From Ichthyophis bannanicus (lineage: Eukaryota; Chordata; Amphibia; Gymnophiona; Ichthyophiidae), in NCBI GenBank assembly GCA_033557465.1, contig JAWIIG010000025.1, positions 4,769,001 through 4,833,000 on the forward strand: a DNA stretch of 64,000 nt. The letters run 5' to 3'. A program made the translations under genes and the position numbers. Shown here in pieces: positions 1 through 10,160 of this stretch. How positions within the stretch are numbered: the stretch's first letter is position 1; each line of letters starts with the position of its first letter. Below the pieces are notes generated by a model, which was not told where the DNA came from, did no database searches, and saw nothing but the letters and a program-made list of their open reading frames with translations.

Positions 1-432
1 AGAACACTTTTTAAAACCCGAAGCGGGTTTTTCCATTCTGAAGGAAAAGTTGGGCCTAGTGCCCAAAATGGCGCGTGGCACCTGAGAGAAAATTACTGGA
101 AAAACTCCAGAAGAAAGTTGGGTTTTTTTAAAGAAAAGAAAGAAGAAGAATCGGCGGTACCAGTGTAACGTTGAGGGAAGGCAGACGTGACCACAAAAAA
201 GAAGAATAGAAGGGATTTTTTTCTGCGGTGACAGGATGTGTGACCTGTTGGCTCCGCGAAAAACGAAAAACTGGAGAGGGACAGTTGGGAAAGGTGGGAA
301 GGCAGCACGCAGGCGCTGTGGGATGCTCCCAAAAGCTTTCCTATTGGACGCTGGGGAGCGTTCCCGCGCAGGCTCCGTCGGTACCGACGATACCCATATG
401 TGAAGACTACATTCCTGCTTGTTCCTGGAGAT
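1..432 (-). mobile_element. DIRS family-1 element, terminal fragment (copy 3)
   Basis: This is the 5' end, on the minus strand, of a DIRS-type retrotransposon that continues off the left edge. Positions 1-36 read on the minus strand as the first codons of the same Gag-like protein that starts at 35939 and 14961. The stretch from about 260 to 432 matches the right terminal inverted repeat of the copies ending at 36319 and 15341. It includes the GGTACCG-rich segment and the final CATATGTGAAGACTAC...GGAGAT end. The element end is set at 432, where similarity to the other two copies stops. No protein can be read beyond the first dozen codons. Confidence 0.85.
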
Positions 433-1096
433 ACATGTTTTTTCAAGGCAAAGTACAGTGAAATCTCATAAAAATCAAGATTTCAACATAATATTATATT
501 CCACCTCCACTGAAGTCCATTTGCTGACAATGGCATTCCCTTTATAACACTAATTTTGCATACACCTCAGGTTTAGTAAGCTGCATAAGTAGGCTATGTG
601 CAGTCAGTATTATTCTCAATATTTCTTTTTTTTTTTTTATTTATACTTTATATTCTCAATATTTCTAAATTGAAAAATAGATGGCAAGTCAGGCAGGATA
701 ACAAATTGCATATAAAAACATGCCAGAATAAAACTAATTAATATTTGCTCAGGAGAATTACAATAACAATTTCCTTTTTCACTTGAACATTTCCATGAAG
801 CATAATTATGGGAAAAGTAGCTATACGGGTTAATACAACAAATGCCTTAAAATATCAAGAGGATAAACAGTGTTAATATGAGTTTCCAAATCTTACCTTC
901 ATAATTATCCTTTACTATAAAGGAATCCAACAACAGATTGAATGTAAAGGGATTTGGAAAAATCCCGTATTGTACCTGGAAAATAAAGCGGAGTAGTAAA
1001 GACTAAGCAAAGATCCTTTTTCTGACTGAATGCTACTGAAATCTATGACTCTTGATGATTTTCTGCTAACCTTCATTTTAGATTATTTTTGCAACT
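433..1096. other. AT-rich spacer, no gene seen
   Basis: This is unique-looking AT-rich sequence with a poly-T run near 624-639. I see no coding potential and no recognisable repeat termini. Confidence 0.5.
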
Positions 1097-1230
1097 GAGG
1101 TGTAGAGTAAAGCGTGAAGGAGCAGTAGTAGGCAGAGAATCAGGAAAACCAGGGTTCAAATCTCATTGCTGTTCTTTGTAATTGTGGGCAAGACATTTAG
1201 CCCTTCACTGCCTCAGGTAAAAACTTTGAG
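1097..1230 (+). repeat. Degenerate CORE-type (MIR-like) SINE
   Basis: A tRNA-like B-box (GGTTCAAATCTC, near 1152) is followed by a core resembling MIR/CORE-SINEs (GTGGGCAAGACATTTAGCCC and ACTGCCTCAG, about 1185-1216). The same order occurs in the better SINE at 56021-56249. The tRNA-like head is eroded and there is no clear tail, so this is an old copy. Confidence 0.6.
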
Positions 1231-1242
1231 GTCGATGCAGAA

Positions 1243-1943
1243 AAGCTTAGCGCACACGAGCAAACCCAACCTCCACATTATATATAATATCTCAACAAGA
1301 GGAGCAGTTATTTACTACTAAAAAAACCCAAGACAAGCCTCAGAGCCAGATCATAGCATGAAAACATCATCCAAGTACCAGCGCCATAATTTAAGGTGGC
1401 TATACTAAGGGGCACCATCCAAATAGCGATTTTCAAACTCGCCTATATACAACAATGCCACTGAGGGGGCTAATGTAGCACCCATGGCCACCCCATGATG
1501 CTGCAAATAACCATCTTTGTACCAAAAATAGTTCTTAAAAAGCACCAAATGAGCCAAATCAAGGATAAATTCCACAGGGATACGATAAGGAGGAGGATGA
1601 GTATGCAGAGTTCCATCAATGATTTTAAGAGCACAATCTTGAGGAATATTCGTATATAAATTGTTAATATTCATAGTCACCATCAAATTAACCTGAGACC
1701 ATTCAGAAAAATCTTGGAAAATCCTCAAAAAATGTGTGGTATCTTTTATAAACGATGTCACCCTCTGAACTGCTGGTTTCAAAAAATGATCCACAAAATG
1801 TGATAAAGGTTCAAGAACAGAACCACAAGTTGACACAATAGGACGCCCAGGAGGACAACTCAATGACTTATGAACTTTTGGTAAAAGATATATCTTGGAG
1901 TCATAGGAGCCATCTCCACCAATAAGCCGCTTGGTATAGCCAT
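1243..1943 (-). pseudogene. Penelope-like element fragment, reverse transcriptase (inverted copy)
   Basis: The minus strand encodes the finger/palm part of a Penelope-like reverse transcriptase. Visible blocks are GRPIVSTCGSVLEPLS, NNLYTNIPQ and GVAMGATLAPSVALLYIGEFE, typical of PLEs. Just past the stop near 1403 the sequence still reads towards the YLDD active-site box (about 1365). It then jumps at about 1325 to the PLE 3'-end sequence, which is also found on the plus strand at 15575-15645. So it is an internally deleted copy. It lies head-to-head with the plus-strand copy starting near 1936, and 1325-1405 and 1936-2005 are inverted duplicates. Stops make it non-functional. Confidence 0.85.
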
Positions 1944-1952
1944 CTTAAATTA

Positions 1953-2485
1953 TGGCGCTGGTACTTGGATGATATTTTCATGCTATGGTCTGGCTCTGAG
2001 GCTCAGTTGTTACAATTTTTTAATTGGCTTAATGGTAAGGATGATAATCTTACATTTTCTCTTTGTTATTCTGTGGAGATTGATTTTTTGGATGTACACA
2101 TTTCTTGTGTGCAACAGGAAATTCAAACAGCTGTTTTTCGTAAGGAGGTGGATCGTAATGCCTATTTACATTTTTCCAGCTGTCATCTATTATCTCTTCG
2201 CAAGAATTTACTTGTTAGCCAATACCTCAGAGCTAGACATATTTGTTTAACGGAAGGAGCAGTTTGACAAGAAATAATACTACTTGATGCCCACTTTAAA
2301 GCACAGGGTTATCCTCGATTTGATGTGAAGCATTCCTTTTTGAGAGCACGCTTTGCTCAGCGTCCTTTGCTGTTGCAATATCAATCTAAGGATTCTGAGG
2401 AATGTTTAACCTGTGTATTACCATACGTGATGGGTGTCACTAGGATTACTACGATTCTCCATAAACATTGGTCTGTGTTGCAGTT
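1953..2485 (+). pseudogene. PLE reverse transcriptase, C-terminal part
   Basis: The frame opens with the W-YLDD-IF active-site box at about 1956-1975 and continues through the LDV-type block (DFLDVHI) and the region before the endonuclease (HWSVLQ at the right end). A stop at about 2268 and a frame change near 2325 break it. The frame runs exactly to the 4-bp duplication AGTT at 2482-2485 and resumes in phase at 4125. It is therefore the same gene as the endonuclease fragment at 4129-4541. Confidence 0.85.
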
Positions 2486-3119
2486 TGTCAGACGGCCGCC
2501 TGGGTGAGAATGTTCACAGTCTTGGCAAAAGCATACCTCTATATGATTTGCAAGGATTTGTGGGTAATGTAGTCCATTCATTCCAGACACAGCCGTGACC
2601 AATAATTAATTATACTTGCTCAAGGGTAAAGCAAATAAGATTTTTATTTATGAGGGGTTCTCCCAACACAGATAATGCTTGGTAGCACAGAACTCAGGAT
2701 ACTTGCTTGCAGTTTTAAAGTTAGGAAAACAAAATCAGGAAAAAAACAACATCTGAACTTGTCAGGTAATTAAAGCAAAGGATTAAAGACCTGGTTGGCA
2801 ACAAACTGGTCTTTCTTGTAGACTTTAGCAAATAATGTCTTAGCAATGCAGTAAGCAACCAAATAAACCCACAAAGTAGGAAAAATGTTCTTTTCTTCAG
2901 GTTAACTTCTTATATCTTTACATATAAATTCAGAAGTGATTCCCTTCAGAGCGCACAAGCAATTAGGTAAGCTCAATTGCTAGCAATCACCCAGCTGAAA
3001 CCCCTTAGCTGGCTTGCTTTCACTGTGTAGCTCAAAATCTTACTCAGAAGGTTTTCTGAGTAGATTAAAGAACAAGTTGGTATTTCTTTGTGATGGTTGT
3101 TGCACTTTGTAACAGAAAA

Positions 3120-4124
3120 CTACCATTTGAGTTTGGACAGAGAGCAGTCCATATATTCACATTCTGGTTCTAAGACCTCTCCCCTTTCTTCAATAATCAT
3201 AGGTTCAATATCTTGGCTTGGCACAAAGGAATTTCTCAATGGAGCACTACCAGGAGAATAATCATTTCCCTGCTTCCTTTCAAAGTTATAGCTAGGGCAT
3301 AGATCAGTGTTCATACCTGAGCTTCCATTGCTGTTAGAGTTCCCCTTTAAATAGCCTGGCCAATATGCAGTCCAGTTTCTGTGTCCAGCCTTCCAATCTA
3401 GATCGCTGGACACTGGATCTCTCTTCACATACCTTCTGGCATGGGTCTTAGGGTCCCTTCCACGTGCAGCTGTTTCCCTCACAGGTGCCGTCTGGAGATT
3501 CCTGCCTCTGCAATACCACTCCTCTGGTCTCCCCCAGTCCAATGGTGTATGCTGGCCTCTTGTCTGTCTCCCAGTATACGTACTGTGCTGGACTCCTGTA
3601 GACTTCCCAGAGGCTTTTCTCTTCCTTCTTTTAAAGGGCTTCTTGCTCTCTCTGTCCGTCCGTTCTGACCTCTGCTTCTGATGAGAATGAAGATCAGGAT
3701 CTCCAAGCTGATCAAGATACCAAGGATCATGATATCCCAGCTCTGGATGATTCTCTGTAGAATAGACTCTATCTTTATTCTGCCTTGATGAGTGCTCCAC
3801 CTTAGCACAGCGCAGCTGTGCTGAATCAGGCCTTGCCCTTTGAGATGAGTGTTCCATCCTAGCACAGCGCAGCTGTGCTGAATCAAGCCCTGCCCTTTGC
3901 AATGAGTGCTTGGGGATTACCTCATAGCCCTTTTGATTGAACACACGTTTTCTCACTTCAGCTCCTCTCATGGCTGTTGGAAACCTGGTGCATTCTGGGA
4001 CTGGTAGTCTTTTATGGCAAAATTCTGTTTTCTCATTTCTACCAGCACTGACAGGTTGCTTGTTCAGAGACACTTCACCTTTTCTATAGCCCCTTCCTGA
4101 GCTATGATAAGCTTCCTTATCACA
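3120..4124 (-). CDS. Long ORF inside LTR-like element A, unrecognised
   Basis: About 330 codons stay open across most of the element. The product is hydrophilic and very rich in Arg, Lys, Ser, Glu and Gln, with an Arg/Lys cluster (KKPFKRRKRK). It has no membrane segment. Residues from about 3787 to 3905 are encoded by 57-bp tandem repeats (19 residues, containing DSAQLRCA). The open frame runs past the element edge and has no ATG near its start; the first internal Met is about 60 codons in. I do not recognise the family. It could be a real LTR-encoded accessory ORF or a chance open frame kept by GA-rich composition. Confidence 0.3.
   Translation of the reverse strand, partial: CDKEAYHSSGRGYRKGEVSLNKQPVSAGRNEKTEFCHKRLPVPECTRFPTAMRGAEVRKRVFNQKGYEVIPKHSLQRAGLDSAQLRCARMEHSSQRARPDSAQLRCAKVEHSSRQNKDRVYSTENHPELGYHDPWYLDQLGDPDLHSHQKQRSERTDRESKKPFKRRKRKASGKSTGVQHSTYTGRQTRGQHTPLDWGRPEEWYCRGRNLQTAPVRETAARGRDPKTHARRYVKRDPVSSDLDWKAGHRNWTAYWPGYLKGNSNSNGSSGMNTDLCPSYNFERKQGNDYSPGSAPLRNSFVPSQDIEPMIIEERGEVLEPECEYMDCSLSKLKW
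3787..3907. repeat. 57-bp tandem repeat, two copies plus start of a third
   Basis: GATGAGTG starts units at 3787 and 3844, and a variant AATGAGTG at 3901. The period of 57 bp is divisible by three, so the reading frame is kept. Confidence 0.85.
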
Positions 4125-4128
4125 AGTT

Positions 4129-4541
4129 ACATCCTTGTTTATCAGTTCCACTAAGAATAGCTTTCACTAGAGGTAGAAATATGGGCGAGCGTCTTACTAA
4201 TTTTCCATGGATCTATACAATCAAGTGTGAGTGTTCAAACTAAGGGTCATTACCCTTGTTCTAAATGTAACTGGTGTATTCTGGCATTGATAAGACCCAG
4301 TTGGACACACAATGATGGTAAAGTATATCATTCGGCATGTTCCACCTCCTGTGATAGTGTAGGGGTTGCTTATTTAATAGTCTGTCCCTGTTCTACGATA
4401 AATGTTGGTTGCACCTCTAGGAAAATTCGTCAGCATCATTCTGTGCATAAAAGTCGTATTAGTAATAATTTTGCCTCTGCTCCTTTGATATTACATTGGC
4501 AACAATATCAGCATTCTGTTGATAATATTTGGTGGTATTAG
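4129..4541 (+). pseudogene. PLE GIY-YIG endonuclease region (fragment)
   Basis: This continues the reverse transcriptase fragment ending at 2485. The frame carries TRGRNMGERLTN, then after a stop (near 4240) the Cys pair GHYPCSKCNWC. A GIY-YIG-like core follows, VAYLIVCPC...NVGCTSRKIRQ, with the usual Y-x-G replaced by NVG. This domain nicks DNA for PLE integration in intact relatives. The stop and the changed core residues argue that it is dead. A mariner interrupts the downstream UTR at 4683. Confidence 0.8.
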
Positions 4542-4889
4542 AGTATGGGCCTCAATCATGGAAAGGCTGTGATTATAGGAGAAGACTGGTCCTTTGTGAA
4601 CATGTGTGGATGTTTAAACTTAAATCTCTTGAGACTGAAGGTCTTAACTAATCGATAAACTGGTTCTCTTGCTCTGACTATATGAGGTGTGACAAAAAAG
4701 AAACGAGACTGTGGCAGCCATGCCCATGACTCAATGCCAATTGGCTAACCGCTTATGTCACTGTGTTGTGCAACATCTCACCACTATTCTGCTATAATAT
4801 TTTTCATCTCTCTCACTGTTTTTCTTTTTCAGATTTTTTTGTAGCACACTGCTCCATCACTTTGTCATGCAATTGGAGGTGGCAGAAAT

Positions 4890-6310
4890 ATGGAACAAAG
4901 AATCTTGAAATTTCTGGTTAAGTTGGAGAAGGGCCCAACTGAGTGTCTCCAACCTCTCCAAAAGGCTTATGGAGAAGATGCAATGTCAAGGCCGCGAGTG
5001 GCACAAATGCTTCAAGACTGGCCACGAGGAGGTGTAGGATGATCCCAAGTCAGGACGGCCTTCCACGACAAAGACGGCTGAGAACATTGACAGAGTGAAC
5101 CAGATAGTGTGGAGTGATTGCAGATTGATGGTGCGGATGATAGCTGAGGAGCTCAGCCTGAACAGGGAGTCAATGCGGACCATCTTGGTGCAGGAGCTGG
5201 GGATACAGAAAGTGTGCGCCAAGATGGTGCCCAAGCTTTTATCGGATGACCAGAAGGAGCACCAGGTCAATGTTTGTCGATACTTGCTAGAAAAGATCAG
5301 AGAAGATCCAGAATTCACTGGCCGAGTCATCAAAGGAGACGAGACTTGGGTCTTCCAGTACGATCCTGAAAGCAAGAGACAGAGCCTGCAGTGGAAGATT
5401 CGACTGTCACCCAGACCCAAGAAGGCGTGCATGTCTGAATCAAGGATCAAGGTCATGCTGATTGCATTCTTCGACCAGAAGGGAGTGGTCCATCATGAGT
5501 TTATGCCTGAGGGTCAGACAGTCAACCAGCACTTCTACCAGCAGGTCCTCAATCGCCTCCATGACTGGGTTTGGCGCAGCAGGCGGGCTCTGTGGAGAGA
5601 CAAGTTGTGACTGCTCCACCACAACAACACACCCTCACACATCGCACTCAGTGTGAGGCAGTTCTTGGCCAACAAACAGATCACAGCTCTCGACCACTGT
5701 TCCCTCTAAGCTGTGCGCGTGTGCGCGCGCACACACCTCGCCGAGAGAGCGCACATACTTTACAACAGAGCGCACAAAAATTACGGCTCTGATTCTGATA
5801 GAAAACAACACAGACGTCTTAAAATTTAAAAGTTATGATTCTAATTACTAGAAATTTCCCGCTTCATTTAGTAATCGCCTATTTTCATTTAATTTGATTA
5901 AAATCAATGTGGTGTACATACTGTATTCTGACGTGTAGTCAAATTTTAAAGTATATAACTCCGAGCGTCGTTATGTGGCGCACAAAAATTTAACCTTCCT
6001 TCAAAAGCTGCACACAGCTGATATTTTATGCGCACACAGCCTACAGAAAATTAGAGGGAACATTGCTCTCGACCACCCTCCTTATTCCACAGATCTCGCA
6101 ACGTGCGACTTCTGGCTCTTCCCCAGGCTGAAGACTGTGCTCAAAGGAACTCATTTCGCCTCTGTAGAAGAGATCAAGGCCACTGTGATGAGGGAGCTGA
6201 GGGACCTCAAGGAGGAGGACTTTACCGAGTGCTTCTGTACGTGGCAGAAGCAAATGCAGAAGTGCATTAACTTTGGAGGGGGAGATTACTTTGAAGGGGA
6301 TAGTGCGTAA
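4890..6310 (+). pseudogene. mariner transposase, interrupted
   Basis: The frame starts at ATGGAACAAAG (about 4890). It carries the N-terminal helix-turn-helix region (to about 5090, with frame breaks), then GDETWVFQYDPESK (first catalytic Asp, about 5338). HHNNTPSH follows near 5620, and after the MITE PPYSTDLATCDFWLFPRLK (third Asp, about 6078-6132). The protein ends at 6310. The second catalytic Asp, normally HDN in this box, reads Asn here, and a Trp-to-stop change (TGA at 5608) lies just upstream. It is a D,D34D-type mariner on motif grounds. It is dead from stops, frameshifts, the Asn change and the insertion. Confidence 0.9.
5695..6065. mobile_element. hAT-type MITE, 371 bp
   Basis: The termini CACTGTTCCCTCTAA and, in reverse, CAATGTTCCCTCTAA form 15-bp inverted repeats with one mismatch. 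An exact 8-bp duplication CTCTCGAC flanks it (5687-5694 and 6066-6073), the hAT signature. There is no coding capacity. It contains an alternating purine-pyrimidine GTGTGCGCGCGC tract near 5715-5730. Confidence 0.93.
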
Positions 6311-6719
6311 TTTCTCTGTAGATTTTGCAATAAAACATTTATGGGACAGTCTCGCTTCTTTTTTGTCACACCTCGTATGACCATGTAATGATAACGTATT
6401 TACAAAGGAGCGTTTTGTAATGTAGTAAGTCAGTGTGGTAAAGCACAGTTACTTATCTGTAACAGGTGATCTCTGGGAACAGCAGGAATAAGTCTTCACA
6501 TATGGGTACGTCGGTACCGACGGAGCCTGCGCAGGAACGCTCCCCAGCGTCCAGAAAGAAAGCCTTTGGGAGCATCCCACACGCATGCGCGCTGCCTTCC
6601 CGCCTAAACACTTCCCTCTCATCAGTTGGGTTTGTAGTTGAGACCAAAGGAGGGAAGTAGACAAATTAGAAAGAGAAAGAGAGAGAGAGAACAACTCCTA
6701 GGGGAGGTGGGTTGGTTGT

Positions 6720-6815
6720 GAAGACTTATTCCTGCTGTTCCCCGAGATCACCTGTTACAGGTAAGTAACTGTGCTATCTCCAGGAACAAGCAGGAATGAA
6801 TTTTCACATATGGGG
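6720..6815. repeat. Internal complementary region (circle-junction sequence) of DIRS copy 2
   Basis: This region joins the reverse complement of the left end to the reverse complement of the right end. The junction is at 6775/6776 (...CTGTGCT then ATCTCCAGG). Such a region is the template for closing the circular intermediate in DIRS1-type elements. Confidence 0.85.
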
Positions 6816-8229
6816 GACTCCCAAGCTGAGATGCCTGGGAGAGGCACAGCATATTACAAAAACTAATGGATGTGCCATGCTTCCCCCCAAGGACCTCAGG
6901 CATCCAAGGGATGGAGGGCAGGAGTTGAGCTAACAGTGTAAAAGGGTGTGCTGTGGAACAGCTAGACTAAACAAGGAAACAGGGAAGGTGTCCTTGTGTA
7001 GAAATAACTGTTAGTAAGGAAAAAGGAAGTCCCAATTCTTGAAAAAAGAAGTTATCCAAGGACTGCAAAAAACTACACATATGGGGAAGTTAATATGGGT
7101 CTGTTGTAAAGAACCATCACATTGTCCTCATATGGAATTCCCTTACTGAGAGGAGTAAAGGAAATAAAGTTTTGCAATGTAGACAGAAATAAGAAATATT
7201 AATGTCTAGACATAACCCCAGGGAAAAACTGGGGAATTTTATAAGAAGGCGGGACCTTGGAGAGAAGTTTAAACTTCTCTATAGTCCAAAGTCTAAAACA
7301 TTTCTGTCCCTAGAGCAGGATGGTGCCTTGGGAAAGAAAAGAAAAGACAAATCTGACTGGTCTGGAAGAAAAGGTCAAGATACCTTTATAGAAAAAGGGG
7401 ATGGGTTCGTAGAACCCCTTCATCCAGACGAGAAAATTGTATTGGGCTGTTTAGCCCCCAATTTCTGAAGATCAGTAATGTGTGTTGCATAAGTGATAGC
7501 ACTTAGGCTAACAACTTTACCTAGAGAGCTTCAGATATAAGGTAACCTGATTCTGATAGAAAAAAAGGTTATGGTAAAGAAAAGGAGTTTCCTAACTTTA
7601 CCAGACAAATTGGATGTCCATTTAAGAAGTTTATGGTATGCTGACAGCATTGATATGGACAGCAACAATATTTCAGGATCAGATTGTATGCTTGTGTAAC
7701 AACAAGAAGGGTTAAGACCTTATTGCAGATAGTTAGTGAGGATCACTTATTAGTCAAGGTATAAGAAACATATGCAAGGTTACATGGAAACCAGTAAGAT
7801 GCTTCTTAACCGTGACAAGAGGTCTAGGTCGTAAAACGACTAGTCCTCAGATAATTAGGTCTTGAGATGTACCCAAAGGTGTGCAGAGGAGATCCTTAAT
7901 CCTAAGATAGAGGATTTCTTTTATCACTTCAGAATAGAAGCTGGAAGAAAAAAACGCAATGTAAGGGGATACCATGTCTGTCTCTCTATGAGGGCAGTAT
8001 GAGTATCATGCGTTCTTTGCTTCTCAAGACTTCAATGTAGAAAAATTGCAGTAGATAAGGATCAACTGCAATGATTAGGAATGCATCCCTGTTGTAGGAG
8101 TTCCCTTGAGGATAAGGAACAACTTAGGGAGTGGTGCTATTCCTTAAACTTGAAGTAGTCCAGGCCCTGGTTCCTTCTCCTTGAAAGAATTTTAAGGAAA
8201 ATGGAAAATTAGGAACAAACAGCCATGTG
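6816..8229 (-). pseudogene. Decayed recombinase region of DIRS copy 2
   Basis: 6816-6980 still aligns by eye with 31150-31320 of copy 1 (GGGGACTCCC..., CTTCCCCCCA, AGGAGTTGA). Beyond that I can no longer read a tyrosine recombinase in any frame. A short plus-strand open frame at 7202-7468 has no recognisable content. Confidence 0.45.
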
Positions 8230-8556
8230 GGAGCATGACTGGGTGGAGACTGCCAGTTAAAGGTTCTTTAACCGCCTGGAAGTTACCTACCAGGGGTGGA
8301 CTACGACACTCTCTGACAAAGGCCCATAGTTGTAGAGCTTCATTGCATAGTTGCAGAGAGCATGTTATAGATTGCTTAGATGAGACCTGGCTGTTGGGTA
8401 GCCAGTGTGCAACTGAATCAATTCTGTTGAAACAGAATTGAGGATGGCAAAAATGGTAGAGAGGCTTTTTGCCCTGCAATGATTAATTGAACAGGAAGTA
8501 TTTGAGGGGTCAGCTCTAACAAACGCAAGTAGCGTAGAATAGGCGGAAACCCATGT
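8230..8556 (-). pseudogene. RNase H remnant of DIRS copy 2
   Basis: Nucleotides 8290-8370 (ACACTCTCTGACAAAGGCCC, TTGCAGAGAGCATG) align with 32808-32870 in the RNase H part of copy 1. The frame is lost. The region ends at the target duplication of the ORF1-only LINE. Confidence 0.6.
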
Positions 8557-8792
8557 GAGCTATCTGGGTTTTTTTTGTTGTTTTTTTTTTTTAATTTATC
8601 AGTTTTCACAATAATGCACTTACACATTACAAACAAGTCAATCCAGAACAAAATTAATACAACAGATGCAAAGAGCAAATAAGACATAACATCTCTGATA
8701 TAGCCCATGATAAGAAACTTGGCTGGGAGTTGACAAACTAGCAAATAACTATCAAGAAAATAAGACACAAAATCTATATAAGGAGGCAACCT

Positions 8793-9944
8793 CTAATCAA
8801 GAGCGCTCTGTGTTTCACCCTGTATCACAACCTGTGCTTTCTGCTTCTCGGACAAAAAACTTTCCAAATGAGTGACTTCAGTAAAGACATAAGAAACATC
8901 TTTCCAAGTAATTAGACACTTACAAGGGAAACGGAGAAAGAAAGAAGCATCTCCTAAGGCCAATACCTGGGGTTTTAAAGCTAAGAACAACCTACGCCTA
9001 AGCTGAGTACTTCGTGACACATCTGGAAATACATTAACTAAATGGCCACAAAACTTAGTGGCCTTATGTCTAAAAAATGCACGGAGTACAGACTGCTTTA
9101 CATCTTTAGAAAAAAAAGTCACTATCAAAGTAGAACGAGTATCGATTTTGTCCTGGGAGTCCTCCAAGAAGGCAGTGAGATTAGAAATAGTAGGCTCAAT
9201 TAAATCAAACTCTCCCTCAACCAGATTTACCTTCTTAGAACTAGGAGAAATATAGTAAAGCTGAGAAACTGCTATAGGGTCTGTGAGTAAGAGAACCTCC
9301 TTGAAATATTTATCTAACAAAAGTTTTGGAGCGAGAAGTCTAGAAAAGGGGAAATTTAGGAAACGTAAATTGCAAGAACGTACCATATTTTCCATCGCCT
9401 CAATTTTATTATGGAGAGCCAGTGAGTCTTTAATACTCGCTGCCTGGGCAGCGTGTATAGGCCCAATCTGGCCCTCCATTCTAGAAACACTAGCATCAAG
9501 TAAACTTATCTTACCATCTAACTGCTGTAAGGAGACAACCGTCTCTTGAGAAAATTTAGACAGGGAATTTAACGTTCCAGAAATCTTATTATCAATGGAG
9601 GTCAAAACCCCCCAAACATCCTTCAATGTAATTTCAGTGTCAGAAGGAATTGACGAGAGCGAATTTACGCTACCCGACTCTACAGAGAAAACCGGTTGAG
9701 GTAAAGAAAAGGGAATATTAATACTCCTTACCTTATCAGAGGACTCCCCAGTAGAAGCAGAAAGCACAGATGGGAGAGGACACGGTGGAGGAGAGCGTCC
9801 TCCTGAGCATAGAGACACGCCCTCAGGAGACGAATGAGCAACTGGCAGTAGAGAAAAGTGCTTGTCTAGGGGACCCGTCGGTTTCGCACCCCCGGCGGGA
9901 TCACCCCCAGAGGCACTCCCACCCTTAGCCTTCCGTTTCCCCAT
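8793..9944 (-). CDS. LINE ORF1-like nucleic-acid-binding protein, 383 aa
   Basis: Uninterrupted from an ATG at 9944. The N-terminal ~100 residues are Gly/Ser/Pro-rich and disordered-looking, starting with a basic MGKRKAKGG. Residues of about 105-185 form a heptad-like coiled coil (VWGVLTSIDNKISGTLNSL... to IEAMENMVRSCN). The C-terminal half begins LRFLNFP, the position of the RRM in L1-type ORF1 proteins. It ends with a conserved-looking block (VFPDVSRSTQLRRRLFLALK, FFLRFPCKCLITW). By analogy it would bind the element RNA and form trimers. An open frame in an element that depends on another's ORF2 suggests recent activity. No catalytic domain is present. Confidence 0.75.
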   Translation of the reverse strand: MGKRKAKGGSASGGDPAGGAKPTGPLDKHFSLLPVAHSSPEGVSLCSGGRSPPPCPLPSVLSASTGESSDKVRSINIPFSLPQPVFSVESGSVNSLSSIPSDTEITLKDVWGVLTSIDNKISGTLNSLSKFSQETVVSLQQLDGKISLLDASVSRMEGQIGPIHAAQAASIKDSLALHNKIEAMENMVRSCNLRFLNFPFSRLLAPKLLLDKYFKEVLLLTDPIAVSQLYYISPSSKKVNLVEGEFDLIEPTISNLTAFLEDSQDKIDTRSTLIVTFFSKDVKQSVLRAFFRHKATKFCGHLVNVFPDVSRSTQLRRRLFLALKPQVLALGDASFFLRFPCKCLITWKDVSYVFTEVTHLESFLSEKQKAQVVIQGETQSALD

Positions 9945-10160
9945 ATAGGCAAAAATAAGACCACAACACTAAGGCAAAGTAGTCAATGCCCACTTCGCCG
10001 CTAACCAGGAGCGTGTAGCCAACAGAATGTTTCTGTGACGTCGCAGTGACGTCGAAGGGGCGTCAAAGGGGCAGTACCTGCCCCTTTAAACACACCCCTT
10101 CGAAACACGCTCCGCGGAAAGAAGAGGACAAATATAAGGAAGCGATGTAAAGCCCCTCAG

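Larger units (their letters stand above)
2486..4124 (-). mobile_element. LTR-like element A (probable solo LTR), 1.64 kb
   Basis: The ends are TGTCAGACGG at the left and, in reverse, TGTGATAAGG at the right, flanked by AGTT on both sides (2482-2485 and 4125-4128). Removing the element plus one AGTT rejoins the PLE reading frame, so the boundaries are firm. On the minus strand a polyadenylation-type AATAAA lies about 160 bp from the 3' end (near 2645), as expected for R-U5 of an LTR. TG...CA ends and a 4-bp duplication fit an LTR retrotransposon or endogenous retrovirus solo LTR. No internal region or primer-binding site is present. It shares end sequence and layout with element B at 10538-12408. 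Confidence 0.6.
4683..6375 (+). mobile_element. mariner (Tc1/mariner) transposon
   Basis: Terminal inverted repeats of about 28 bp (GAGGTGTGACAAAAAAGAAA at the left, its complement at the right) are flanked by the TA dinucleotide expected for mariner (4681-4682 and 6376-6377). The internal transposase reads on the plus strand. A hAT MITE with its own 8-bp duplication interrupts it at 5695-6065. Confidence 0.93.

Noticed and set aside
3120..4124. Host nuclear protein with basic repeats
   Set aside because: It lies within an element with defined ends and 4-bp duplications and has no ATG near the start. I keep it only as a doubtful element ORF.
7202..7468. 88-codon plus-strand open frame
   Set aside because: It lies in the decayed recombinase region of a DIRS element on the other strand, with no recognised motif.
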